Of a DNA stretch of 64,000 nt, positions 36,884 through 49,645 are shown piece by piece. The notes under the pieces are model-generated. The model had not been told where the DNA came from. It made no database searches and worked only from the letters and a program-made list of their open reading frames with translations. The first letter of the stretch is position 1; every line of letters begins with the position of its first letter. The stretch covers positions 31,514-95,513 of the forward strand of contig CANXME010000496.1 of the NCBI GenBank assembly GCA_948144175.1, given 5' to 3'. The translations under genes and the position numbers were made by a program. This DNA comes from Closterium sp. NIES-65 (lineage: Eukaryota > Streptophyta > Zygnematophyceae > Desmidiales > Closteriaceae).

Positions 36884-39800
36884 CAAAATTGCAAGAACAA
36901 ACGCCCAGCGACTGCAAAATTGCAAGGACAATGGCCCAGCGTGTGCAAAATTGCAAGAACAAGAGCCCAGCGTGTGCAAGATTGGAAGAACAAGGGCCCA
37001 GCGTGTGCAAAATTGCAAGAACAAGGGCCCAGCGAGTGCAAAATTGAAAGAACAAAGGCCCAGCGTTTGCAAAATTGCAAGAACAAGGGCCCGACGTGTG
37101 CAAAATTGCATGAACAAGGGCCCAGCGTGTGCAAAAGTGCAACAACAAGGGCCCAGCGAGTGCAAAAATGCAAGAACAAGGGCTCACCACGTGCACACTT
37201 GCAAGAACAAGGGCGCAGCGTGTGTAAAAGTGCAAGAACAAGGGCCCAGCGTGTGCAAAATTGAAAGAACAAGGGCCCAGCGTGTACAAAATTGCAAGAA
37301 CAAAGGCCAAGCGTGTGCTAAATTGCAAGAACAAGGGCCCAGCGTGTGCACACTTGCAAGAACAAGGGCCCAGCGAGTGCAAAATTGCAAGAACAAGGGC
37401 CCAGCGTGTTCAAAATTGCAAGAACAAGGGCCCAATGTGTGCAAAATTGCAAGAACAAGGGCCCAGCGAGTGCAAATTTGCCAGAACAAGGGCCCAGCGA
37501 GTGCAAAATGGCAAGAACAAGGGCCCTGCGTGTGCAAAATTGCAAGAACAAGGGCCCACCGTGTGCACAATTGCAAGAACAAAGGCCCAGCGTGTGCATA
37601 AGTGCAAGAACAAGGGTCCGGCGTGTGCAAAATTGCAAGAACAAAGGCCCAGCGAGTGCAAAATTGCAAGGACAAGGGCCCTGCGTGTGCGAAATTGCAA
37701 GAACAAGGGCCCAGCGTGTGCAAAATTGCGAGAACAAGTGCCCAGCGTGTGCAAAATTGCAAGAACAAAGGCCCAGCGAGTGCAAAATTGCAAGGACAAG
37801 GGCCCAGCGTGTGCAAATTTGCAAGAACAAGGGCCCAGCGTGTGCAAGATTGGAAGAACAAGGACCCAGCGTGTGCAAAATTGCAAGAACAAGGGCCCAG
37901 CGAGTGCAAAATTGAAAGAACAAGGGCCCAGCGTGTGCAAAATTGCAAGAACAAGGGCCCAACGTGTGCAAAATTGCAAGAACAAGGGCCCAGCGAGTGC
38001 AAAATTGCAAGAACAAGGGCCTAATGACTGCAAAATTGCAAGAACAAAGGCCCAGCGTGTGCAAAAATGCAAGAACAAGGGCCCACGGAGTGCAAAATTG
38101 AAAGAACAAGGGCCCAGCGTGTGCAAAATTGCAAGAACAAGGGCTCGATGTGTGCAAAATTGCAAGAACAAAGGCCCAGCGAGTGCAAAACTGCAAGAAC
38201 AAGGGCCGAGCAAATGCAAAATTGCAAGATCAAAGGCCCAGCGTGTGCAAAAATGCAAGAACAAGGGCCCAGCATTTGCAAAATTGCGAGAACAAGGGCC
38301 CAGCGTGTGCAAAAGTGCAAGAACAAGGGCCGAGCGAGTGCAAAATTGCAAGAACAAGGGCTCACCGTGTGCAAAATTGCAAGAGCAAGGGCCCAGCGTG
38401 TGCAAAATTGCAAGAACAAGGGCCCAGCGAGTGCAAAATTGCAAGAACAAGGGCCCAGCGAATGCAAAATTGCAAGAACAAAGGCCTAGCGTGTGCAAAA
38501 ATGCAAGAACAAGGGCCCTGCGTGTGCAAAATTGCGAGAACAAGGGCCCTGTGTGTGCAAAAGTGCAAGAACAAGGGCCCAGCGAGTGCAAAATTGCAAG
38601 AACAAGGCTCACCGTGTGCAAAATTGTAAGAACAAGGGCCTAGCGTGTGCAAAATTGCAAGAACAAGGGCCCAGCGTGTGCAAAATTGCAAGAACAAGGG
38701 CCCAGCGTGTGCAAAATTGCAAGAACAAGGGCCCAACGTGTGCAAAATTGCAAGAGCAAGGGCCCAGCGTGTGCACACTTGCAAGAACAAGGGCCCAGCG
38801 TATGCAAAATTGCAAGAACAAGGGCCCGACGTGTGCCAAATTGCAAGAACAAGGGCCCAACGAGTGCAAAATTGCAAGAACAAGGGCCCAGCGAGTGCAA
38901 AATTGCAAGAACAAGAGCCCAGCGTGTTCAAAATTGCAAGAACAAGGGCCCAGCGTGTGCAAAATTGCAAGAAAAAGGGCCCACGAGTGCAAAATTGCAA
39001 GAACAAGGGCCCAGCGAGTGCAAAATTGCAAGAACAAGGGCCCTGCGTGTGCAAAATTGCAAGAACAAGGGCCTACCGTGTGCAAAATTGCAAGAACAAA
39101 GGCCCAGCGTGTGCAAAATTGCAAGAACAAGGGCCCAGCGTGTGCAAAATTGCAAGAACAAGGGCTGACTCTGTGCAAAATTGCAAGAACAAGGGCCCAG
39201 CGTGTGCAAAATTGCAAGAACAAGGGCCCAGGAAGTGCAAAATTGCAAGATTAAGGGCCCAGCAAATGCAAAATTGCAAGAACAAAGGCCCAGCGTGTGC
39301 AAAAATGCAAGAACAAGGGCCCAGCGTGTGCAAAATTGCGAGAACAAGGGCCCAGCGAGTGCAAAATTGCAAGAACAAGGGCCCAGCGAATGCAAAATTG
39401 CAAGAACAAAGGCCCAGCGTGTGCAAAAATGCAAGAACAAGGGCCCAGCGTGTGCAAAATTGCGAGAACAAGGGCCCAGCGAGTGCAAAATTGCAAGAAC
39501 AAGGGCCCATCGAATGCAAAATTGCAAGAACAAAGGCCTAGCGTGTGCAAAAATGCAAGAACAAGGGCCCTGCGTGTGCAAAATTGCGAGAACAAGGGCC
39601 CAGTGTGTGCAAAAGTGCAAGAACAAGGGCCCACCGAGTGCAAAATTGCAAGAACAAGGGCTCACCGTGTGCAAAATTGTAAGAACAAGGGCCCAGCGTG
39701 TGCAAAATTGCAAGAACAAGGGCCCAGCGTGTGCAAAATTGCAAGAACAAGGGCCCAGCGTGTACAAAATTGCAAGAACAAGGGCCCAGCGTGTGCAAAA

Positions 39801-42800
39801 TTGCAAGAGCAAGGGCCCAGCGTGTGCACACTTGCAAGAACAAGGGCCCAGCGTGTGCAAAATTGCAATAACAAGGGCCCGACGTGTGCCAAATTGCAAG
39901 ACAAGGGCCCAGCGAGTGCAAAATTGCAAGAAAAAGGGCCCAGCGAGTGCAAAATTGCAAGAAAAAGTGCCCAACGTGTTCAAAATTGCAAGAACAAGGG
40001 CCCAGCGTGTGCAAAATTGCAAGAACAAGGGCCCACGAGTGCAAAATTGCAAGAACAAGGGCCCAGCGAGTGCAAAATTGCAAGAACAAGGGCCCTGCGT
40101 GTGCAAAATTGCAATACAAGGGCCTACCGTGTGCAAAATTGCAAGAACAAAGGCCCAGCGTGTGCAAAATTGCAAGAACAAGGGCCCAGCTTGTGCAAAA
40201 TTGCAAGAACAAAGGCCCAGCGAGTGCAAAATTGCAAGGACAAGGGCCTAGCGTGTGCAAAATTGCAAGAACAAGGGCCCAGCGTGTGCAAAATTGCAAG
40301 AACAAGGGCTGACTCTGTGCAAAATTGCAAGAACAAGGGCCCAGCGTGTGCAAAATTGCAAGAACAAAGGCCCAGGAAGTGAAAAATTGCAAGAACAAGG
40401 GCCCAGCGAATGCAAAATTGCAAGAACAAAGGCCCAGCGTGTGCAAAAATGCAAGAACAAGGGCCCAGCGAGTGCAAAATTGCAAGAACAAGGGCCCAGC
40501 GAATGCAAAATTGCAAGAACAAAGGCCCAGTGTGTGCAAAAATGCAAGAACAAGGGCCCAGCGTGTGCAAAATTGCGAAAACAAGGGCCCAGCGAGTGCA
40601 AAATTGCAAAAACAAGGGCCCATGGAATGCAAAATTGCAATAACAAAGGCCAAGCGTGTGCAAAAATGCAAGAACAAGGGCCCGGCGTGTACAAAATTGC
40701 AAGAACAAGGGCCCAGCGAATGCAAAATTGCAAGGACAAAGGCCCAGTGTCTGCAAAAATGCAAGAACAAGGGCCCAGCGTGTGCAAAATTGCAAGAACA
40801 AGGGCCCAGCGAGTGCAAAATTGCAAGAACAAGGGCCCAACGAATGCAAAATTGCAAGAACAAAGGCCCAGCGTATGCAAAAATGCAAGAACAAGGGCCC
40901 AGCGTGTGCAAAATTGCAAGAACAAGGGCCCAGCGTGTGCAAAATTGCAAGAACAAGGGCCAAGCGTGTGCAAAATTGCAAGAACAAACGCCCAGCAAGT
41001 GCAAAATTGCAAGGACAAGGACCCAGCGTTGGCAAAATTGCAAGAACAAGAGCCTAGAGTGTGCAAGATTGGAAGAACAAGGGCCCAGCGTGTGCAAAAT
41101 TGCAAGAACAAGGGCCCAGCGAGTGCAAAATTGAAAGAACAAAGGCCCAGCGTTTGCAAAATTGCAAGAACAAGGGCCCGACGTTTGCAAAATTGCATGA
41201 ACAAGGGCCCAGCGTGTGCAAAAGTGCAACAACAAGGGCCCAACGAGTGCAAAAATGCAAGAACAAGGGCTCACCGTGTGCACACTTGCAAGAACAAGGG
41301 CCCAGCGTGGGCAAAAGTGCAAGAACAAGGGCCCAGCGAGTGCAAAATTGCAAGAACAATGGCTCACCGTGTGCACACTTGCAAGAACAAGGGCCCAGCG
41401 TGTGCAAAATTGCAAGAACAAGGGCCCAGAGTGTGCAAGATAGGAAGAACAAGGGCCCAGCGTGTGCAAAATGGCAAGAACAAGGGCCTAGCGAGTGCAA
41501 AATTGAAAGAACAAGGGCCCAGCGAGTGCAAAATTGCAAGAACAAGGGCCCATCGTGTGCAAGATTGGAAGAACAAGGGCCCAGCGTGTGCACAATTGCA
41601 AGAACAAGGGCCCAGCAAGAGCAAAATTGAAAGAACAAGGGCCCAGCGTGTGCAAAATTGCAAGAACAAGGGCCTAGTGAGTGCAAAATTGGGAGAACAA
41701 CGGCCCACTGAGTGCAAAATTGCAAGAACAAGGGCCCAGCGAGTGCAAAATTGCAAGAACAAGGGCCCAGCGTGTGCAAAATTGCAAGAACAAGGGCCCA
41801 GCGTGTGCAAAACTGCAAGAACAAGGGCTGACTCTGTGCACAATTGCAAGAACAAGGGCCCAGCGTGTGCAAAATTGCAAGAACAAAGGCCCAGGAAGTG
41901 CAAAATTGCAAGAACAAGGGCCCAGCGAATGCAAAATTGCAAGAACAAAGGCCCAGCGTGTGCAAAAATGCAAGAACAAGGGCCCAGCGAGTGCAAAATT
42001 GCAAGAACAAGGGCCCAGCGAATGCAAAATTGCAAGAACAAAGGCCCAGCGTGTGCAAAAATGCAAGAACAAGGGCCCAGCGTGTGCAAATTTGCGAAAA
42101 CAAGGGCCCAGCGAGTGCAAAATTGCAAGAACAAGGGCCCATCGAATGCAAAATTGCAATAACAATGGCCAAGCGTGTGCAAAAATGCAAGAACAAGGGC
42201 CCGGCGTGTACAAAATTGCAAGAACAAGGGCCCAGCGAATGCAAAATTGCAAGAACAAAGGCCCAGGGTCTGCAAAAATGCAAGAACAAGGGCCCAGCGT
42301 GTGCAAAATTGCAAGAACAAGGGCCCGGCGAGTGCAAAATTGCAAGAACAAGGGCCCAACGAATGCAAAATTGCAAGAACAAAGGCCCAGCGTATGCAAA
42401 AATGCAAGAACAAGGGCCCAGCGTGTGCAAAATTGCAAGAACAAGGGCCCAGCGTGTGCAAAATTGCAAGAACAAGGGCCAAGCGTGTGCAAAATTGCAA
42501 GAACAAACGCCCAGCAAGTGCAAAATTGCAAGGACAAGGACCCAGCGTTGGCAAAATTGCAAGAACAAGAGCCTAGAGTGTGCAAGATTGGAAGAACAAG
42601 GGCCCAGCGTGTGCAAAATTGCAAGAACAAGGGCCCAGCGAGTGCAAAATTGAAAGAACAAAGGCCCAGCGTTTGCAAAATTGCAAGAACAAGGGCCCGA
42701 CGTGTGCAAAATTGCATGAACAAGGGCCCAGCGTGTGCAAAAGTGCAACAACAAGGGCCCAACGAGTGCAAAAATGCAAGAACAAGGGCTCACCATGTGC

Positions 42801-45800
42801 ACACTTGCAAGAACAAGGGCCCAGCGTGTGCAAAAGCGCAAGAACAAGGGCCCATCGAGTGCAAAATTGCAAGAACAACGGCTCACCGTGTGCACACTTG
42901 CAAGAACAAGGGCCCAGCTTGTGCAAAATTGCAAGAACAAGGGCCTAGTGAGTGCAAAATTGCAAGAACAAGGGCCCAGCGAGTGCAAAATTGCAAGAAC
43001 AAGTGCCCACCATGTGCAAAATTGCAAGAACAAGGGCCCAGCGTATGCAAAATTGCAAGAACAAGGGCCCAACGTGTGCAAAATTGCAAGAACAAAGGCC
43101 CAGCGAGTGCAAAAGTGCAAGGACAAGCGCCCAGTGTGTGCAAAATTGCAAGAACAAGGGCCCAGAGTGTGCAAGATAGGAAGAACAAGGGCCCAGCGTG
43201 TGCAAAATGGCAAGAACAAGGGCCTAGCGAGTGCAAAATTGAAAGAACAAGGGCCCAGCGAGTGCAAAATTGCAAGAACAAGGGCCAAGCGTGTGCAAGA
43301 TTGGAAGAACAAGGGCCCAGCGTGTGCAAAATTGCAAGAACAAGGGCCCAGCAAGAGCAAATTTGAAAGAACAAGGGCCCAGCGTGTGCAAAATTGCAAG
43401 AACAAGGGCCCAGTGAGTGCAAAATTGCGAGAACAACGGCCCACTGAGTGCAAAATTGCAAGAACAAGGGCCCTGCGAGTGCAAAATTGCAAGAACAATG
43501 GCCCAGCGTGTGCAAATTTGCAAGAACAAGGGCCCAGCGAGTGCAAAATTGAAAGAACAAGGGCCCACCGTGTGCAAAATTGCAAGAACAAAGGCTCAGC
43601 GAGTGCAAAATTGAAAGAACAAGGGCCCAGCATGTGCAAAATTGCAAGAACAAGGGCCCAGCATGTGCAAGATTGGAAGAACAAGGGCCCAGCGTGTGCA
43701 AAATTGCAAGAACAAGTGCCCAACGTGTGCAAAATTGCAAGAACAAGGGCCCAGTGAGTGCAAAATTGCAAGAACAAGGGCCCACTGAGTGCAAAATTGC
43801 AAGAACAAGGGCCCAGGGTATGCAAAATTGCAAGAACAAGGGCCCAGCGTGTGCACAATTGCAAGAACAAGGGCCCAGTGAGTGCAAAATTGCAAGAACA
43901 AGGGCCCAGCGAGTGCAAAATTGCAAGAACAAGGGCCCAACGTGTGCAAAATTGCAAGAACAAGTGCCCAGTGTGTGCAAAATTGCAAGAACAAGGGCCC
44001 TGCGTGTGCAAAATTGCAAGAACAAGGGCCCTGCATGTGCAAAATTGCAAGAACAAAGGCCCAGCGAGTGCAAACGTGCAAGGACAAGGGCCCAGCGTGT
44101 GCAAAATTGCAAGAATTAGGGCCCTGAGTGTGCAAGATTGGAAGAACAAGGGCCCAGCGTGTGCAAAATTGCAAGAACAAGGGCCCAGCGATTGCAAAAT
44201 TGAAAGAACAAGGGCCCAGCGAGTGCAAAATTGCAAGAACAAGGGCCCAGCGAGTGCAAAATTGCAAGAACAAGGGCCCAACGTGTGCAAAATTGCAAGA
44301 ACAAGTGCCCAGCGTGTGCAAAATTGCAAGAACAAGGGCCCAGCGTGTGCAAAATTGCAAGAACAAGGGCCCAGCATGTGCAAAATTGCAAGAACAAAGG
44401 CCCAGCGAGTGCAAAAGTGCAAGGACAAGGGCCCTGCGTGTGCAAAATTGCAAGAACAAGGGCCCAGAGTGTGCAAGATTGGAAGAACAAGGGCCCAGCG
44501 TGTGCAAAATTGCAAGAACAAGGGCCCAGTGAGTGCAAAATTGAAAGAACAAAGGCCCAGCGAGTGCAAAATTGCAAGAACAAGGGCCCAGCGTGTGCAA
44601 GATTGGAAGAACAAGGGCCCAGCGTGTGCGAAATTGCAAGAACAAAGGCCCAGCGAGTGCAAAATTGAAAGAACAAGGGCCCAGCGTGTGCAAAATTGCA
44701 AGAACAAGGGCCCACTGAGTGCAAAATTGCGAGAACAAGGGCCCACTGAGTGCAAAATTGCAAGAACAAGGGCCCAGTGAGTGCAAAATTGCAAGAACAA
44801 GGGCCCAACGTGTACAAAATTGCAAAAACAAGGGCCCAGCGTGTGGAAAATTGCAAGAACAAGGGCCCAGCGTGTGCAAAATTGCAAGAACAAAGGCCCA
44901 GCAAGTGCAAAAGTGCAAGGAAAAGGGCCCAGAGTGTGCAAGATTTTAAGAACAAGGGCCCAGCGTGTGCAAAATTGCAAGAACAAGGGCCCAGCGAGTG
45001 CAAAATTGAAAGAACAAGGGCCCAGCGAGTGCAAAATTGCAAGAACAAGGGCCCAGCGTGTGCAAGATTGGAAGAACAAGGGCCCAGCGTGTGCAAAATT
45101 GCAAGAACAAGTGCCCAGCGTGTGCAAAATTGCAAGAACAAGGGCCCAGCGTGTGCAAAATTGAAAGAACAAGGGCCCAACGTGTGCAAAATTGCAAGAA
45201 CAAAGGCCCAGCGAGTGCAAAATTGCAAGGACAAGCGCCTAGCGTGTGCAAAATTGCAAGAACAAGGGCCCAGTGTGTGCAAGATTGGAAGAACAAGGGC
45301 CTAGCGTGTGCAAAATGGCAAGAACAAGGGCCCAGCGAGTGCAAAATTGAAAGAACAAGGGCCCAGCGAGTGCAAAATTGCAAGAACAAGGGCCCAGCGT
45401 GTGCAAGATTGGAAGAACAAGGGCCCAGCGTGTGCAAAATTGCAAGAACAAGGGCCCAGCAAGAGCAAAATTGAAAGAACAAGGGCCCAGCGTGTGCAAA
45501 ATTGCAAGAACAAGGGCCCAGTGAGTGCAAAATTGCGAGAACAACGGCCCACTGAGTGCAAAATTGCAAGAACAAGGGCCCAGCGAGTGCAAAATTGCAA
45601 GAACAAGGGCCCAGCGTGTGCAAATTTGCAAGAACAAGGGCCCAGCGAGTGCAAAATTGAAAGAACAAGGGCCCACCGTGTGCAAAATTGCAAGAACAAT
45701 GGCCCAGCGAGTGCAAAATTGAAAGAACAAGGGCCCAGCATGTGCAAAATTGCAAGAACAAGGGCCCAGCATGTGCAAGATTGGAAGAACAAGGGCCCAG

Positions 45801-48800
45801 CGTGTGCAAAATTGCAAGAACAAGTGCCCAACGTGTGCAAAATTGCAAGAACAAGGGCCCGGTGAGTGCAAAATTGCAAGAACAAGGGCCCACTGAGTGC
45901 AAAATTGCAAGAACAAGGGCCCAGTGTTTGCAAAATTGCAAGAACAAGGGCCCAGCGTGTGCACAATCGCAAGAACAAGGGCCCAGTGAGTGCAAAATTG
46001 CAAGAACAAGGGCCCAGCGAGTGCAAAATTGCAAGAACAAGGGCCCAACGTGTGCAAAAATGTGTGTGCAAAATTGCAAGAACAAGGGCCCAGCGTGTGC
46101 AAAATTGCAAGAACAAGGGCCCAGCATGTGCAAAATTGCAAGAACAAAGGCCCAGCGAGTGCAAAAGTGCAAGGACAAGGGCCCAGCGTGTGCAAAATTG
46201 CAAGAACAAGGGCCCAGAGTGTGCAAGATTGGAAGAACAAGGGCCCAGCGTGTGCAAAATTGCAAGAACAAGGGCCCACCGATTGCAAAATTGAAAGAAC
46301 AAGGGCCCAGCGAGTGCAAAATTGCAAGAAGAAGGGCCCAGCGAGTGCAAAATTGCAAGAAGAAGGGCCCAACGTGTGCAAAATTGCAAGAACAAGTGCC
46401 CAGCGTGTGCAAAATTGCAAGAACAAGGGCCCAGCGTATGCAAAATTGCAAGAACAGGGGCCCAGCATGTGCAAAATTGCAAGAACAAAGGCCCAGCGAG
46501 TGCAAAAGTGCAAGGACAAGGGCCCAGCGTGTGCAAAATTGCAAGAACAAGGGCCCAGAGTGTGCAAGATTGGAAGAACAAGGGCCCAGAGTGTGCAAGA
46601 TTGCAAGAACAAGGGCCCAGCGTGTGCAAGATTGGAAGAACAAGGGCCCAGCCTGTGCAAAATTGCAAGAACAAGGGCCCAGCGTGTGCAAGATTGGAAG
46701 AACAAGGGCCCAGCGTGTGCAAAATTGCACGAACAAAGGCCCAGCGAGTGCAAAATTGAAAGAACAAGGGCCCAGCGTGTGCAAAATTGCAAGAACAAGG
46801 GCCCAGTGAGTGCAAAATTGCGAGAACACGGGCCCACTGAGTGCAAAATTGCAAGAACAAGGGCCCAGTGAGTGCAAAATTGCAAGAACAAGGGCCCAGC
46901 GAGTGCAAAATTGCAAGAACAAGGGCCTAGTGTGTGCAAATTTGCAAGAACAAGGGCCCAGGGTGTACAAAATTGCAAGAACAAGGGCCCAGCGTGTGCA
47001 AAATTGCAAGAACAAGGGCCCAGCGTGTGCAAAATTGCAAGAACAAAGGCCCAGCAAGTGCAAAAGTGCAAGGAAAAGGGCCCAGCGTGTGCAAAATTGC
47101 AAAAACAAGGGCCCAGAGTGTGCAAAATTGAAAGAACAAGGGCCCAGCGAGTGCAAAATTGCAAGAACAAGGGCCCAGCGTGTGCAAGATTGGAAGAACA
47201 AGGGCCCAGCGTGTGCAAAATTGCAAGAACAAGTGCCCAGCGAGTGCAAAATTGAAAGAACAAGGGCCCAGCGAGTGCAAAATTGCAAGAACAAGGGCCC
47301 AGCGTGTGCAAGATTGGAAGAACAAGGGCCCAGCGTGTGCAAAATTGCAAGAACAAGTGCCCAGCCTGTGCAAAATTGCAAGAACAAGGGCCCAGCGTGT
47401 GCAAAATTGAAAGAACAAGGGCCCAGCGTGTGCAAAGTTGCAAGAACAAGGGCCCAGCGAGTGCAAAATTGAAAGAACAAGGGCCGAGCGAGTGCAAAAT
47501 TGCAAGAACAAGGGCCCAGTGTGTGCAAGATTGGAAGCACAAGGGCCCAGCGTGTGCAAAATTGCAAGAACAATTTCCCAGCGTGTGCAAAATTGCAAGA
47601 ACAAGGGCCCAGCGTGTGCAAAATTGCAAGAACAAGGGCCGAGCGAGTGCAAAATTGAAAGAACAAGGGCCCAACGTGTGCAAAATTGGAAGAACAAGGG
47701 CCCAGCGTGTGCAAAATTGCAAGAACAAGGGCCCAGCGAATGCAAAATTGCAAGAACAAGGGCCCAGCGTGTGGAAAATGGCAAGATAAAGGGCCCAGCG
47801 TGTGCAAATTTGCAAGAACAAGTGCCCAGCGTGTGCAAAATTGCAAGAACAAGGGCCCAGTGTGTGCAAAATTGCTAAACAAGGGCCCAGCTTGTGCAAA
47901 ATTGCAAGAACAAGGGCCCAGAGTGTGCAAGATTGGAAGAACAAGGGCCCAGCGTGTGCAAAATTGCAAGATCAAGGGCCCAGCGAGTGCAAAATTGAAA
48001 GAACAAAAGCCCAGCGAGTGCAAAACTGCAAGAACAAGGGCCCAGAGTGTGCAAGATTGGAAGAACAAGGGCCCAGCGTGTGCAAAATTGCAAGAACAAG
48101 GGCCCAGCGAGTGCAAAATTGAAAGAACATTGGCCCAGCAAGTGCAAAATTGCAAGAACAAGGGCCCAGCGTGTGCAAGATTGGAAGAACAAGGGCCCAG
48201 CGTGTGCAAAATTGCAAGAACAAGGGCCCAACGAGTGCAAAATTGAAAGAGCAAGGGCCCAGCTTGTGCAAAATTGCAAGAACAATGGCCCAGTGAGTGC
48301 AAAATTGCAATAACAAGGGCCCACTGAGTGCAAAATTGCAAGAACAAGGGCCCAGCGTGTGCAAAATTGCAAGAACAAGGGCCCAGCGTGTGCAAATTTG
48401 CAAGAACAAGTGCCCAGCGTGTGCAAAATTGCAAGAATAAGGGCCCAGTGTGTGCAAAATTGCAAGAACAAGGGCCTTGCTTGTGCAAAGTTGCAAGAAC
48501 AAGGGCCCAAAGTGTGCAAGATTGGAAGAACAAGGGCCCATCGTGTGCAAAATTGCAAGATCAAGGGCCCAGCGAGTGCAAAATTGAAAGAACAAGGGCC
48601 CAGCGAGTGCAAAACTGCAAGAACAAGGGCCCAACGTGTGCAAGATTGGAAGAACAAGAGCCCAGCGTGTGCAAAATTGCAAGAACAAGGGCCCAGGGAG
48701 TGCAAAATTGAAAGAACAAGGGCCCAGCGAGTGCAAAATTGCAAGGACAAGGGCCCATCGTGTGCAAGATTGGAAGAACAAGGGCCCAGCGTGTGCAAAA

Positions 48801-49570
48801 TTGCAAGAACAAGGGCCCAGCGAGTGCAAAATTGAAAGAACAAGGGCCCAGCCTGTGCAAAATTGCAAAAACAAGGGCCCAGTAAGTGCAAAAATGCAAG
48901 AACAAGGGCCCACTGAGTGCAAAATTGCAAGAACAAGGGCCTTGGGAGTGCAAAATTGAAAGAACAAGGGCCCAGCATGTGCAAAATTGCAAGAACAAGG
49001 GCCCATTGAGTGCAAAATTGCAAGAACAAGGGCCCAACGAGTGCAAAATTGCAAGAACAAGGGCCCAACGTGTACAAAATTGCAAGAACAAGTGCCCAGC
49101 ATGTGCAAAATTGCAAGAACAAGGGCCCAACGAGTGCAAAATTGAAAGAACAAGGGCCCAGCTTGTGCAAAATTGCAAGAACAAGGGCCCAGCGTGTGCA
49201 AGATTGGAAGAACAAGGGCCCAGCGTGTGCAAAATTGCAAGAACAAGGGCCCAACGAGTGCAAAATTGAAAGAACAAGGGCCCAGCTTGTGCAAAATTGC
49301 AAGAACCAGGGCCCAGCGAGTGCAAAATTGCAAGAACAAGGGCCCGGCGTGTGCAAGATTGGAAGAACAAGGGCACAGCGTGTGCAAAACTGCAAGAAAA
49401 AGGGCCCAGCGAGTGCAAAATTGAAAGAACAAGGGCCCAGCTTGTGCAAAATTGCAAGAACAATGGCCCAGTGAGTGCAAAATTGCAAGAACAAGGGCCC
49501 ACTGAGTGCAAAATTGCAAGAACAAGGGCCCAGCGTGTGCAAAATCGCAAGAACAAGGGCCCAGCGTGTG
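36884..49570 (+). repeat. 31-bp satellite array, block 3a
   Basis: Satellite from the copy 3 LTR to the second AT island. The first 5-6 kb is rich in GCAAAAATGCAAG, GTGCACACTTGC, GGGCTGACTCTG and AACAAACGCCCAG variants. After about 43 kb the variant mix becomes that of 24-29 kb again. The seam between composite units A and B (about 45171/45172) lies inside and is visible only by comparing variant order. No gene or foreign insert was seen in these 12.7 kb. Confidence 0.97.
40250..42919 (+). repeat. Satellite HOR with 1519-bp spacing, two copies (unit A)
   Basis: About 1.15 kb at 40250-41400 recurs at 41769-42919 with the same variant order. The GGGCTGACTCTG marker is at about 40307 and 41826. 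The spacing is 1519 bp, exactly 49 monomers. A different variant block (41400-41769), related to about 43150-43450, sits between the two. Unit B has the same pair at about 59577-60727 and 61096-62246. Confidence 0.82.
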
Positions 49571-49645
49571 GTTTTAAACGGGTTATTGAATAGTGTTTAG
49601 CAAAAATATTTCTATATATTTTTTTTGCATATGACCAACGAATGA
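49571..49645. other. AT-rich non-satellite island (unit B)
   Basis: Second copy of the island at 29778-29852, differing by one extra A near its left end. Position and flanks match, so it was duplicated with the composite unit. Confidence 0.85.

Larger units (their letters stand above)
25410..45171 (+). repeat. 19.8-kb composite repeat unit A (satellite, Copia copy 3, satellite)
   Basis: This stretch of about 19.76 kb is repeated directly as 45172-64000. Matching points lie 19762 bp apart at the start (25546 and 45308), 19793 bp apart from about 27.9 kb (one extra 31-bp monomer in unit B), and 19327 bp apart after the Copia element (36849 and 56176), because copy 3 is about 0.47 kb longer than copy 4. 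The AT-rich island and the Copia element lie at matching places. Unit B starts where unit A ends, so the two are head to tail. Confidence 0.92.

Noticed and set aside
41054-45220. Very long minus-strand open frame of Leu/Cys/Trp-rich repeats, with many similar ones elsewhere
   Set aside because: It is the reverse reading of the 31-bp satellite, which has no stop in any frame. Overlapping frames on the same strand give the same repeat, there is no non-repeat domain, and ends fall where monomer variants happen to create a stop.
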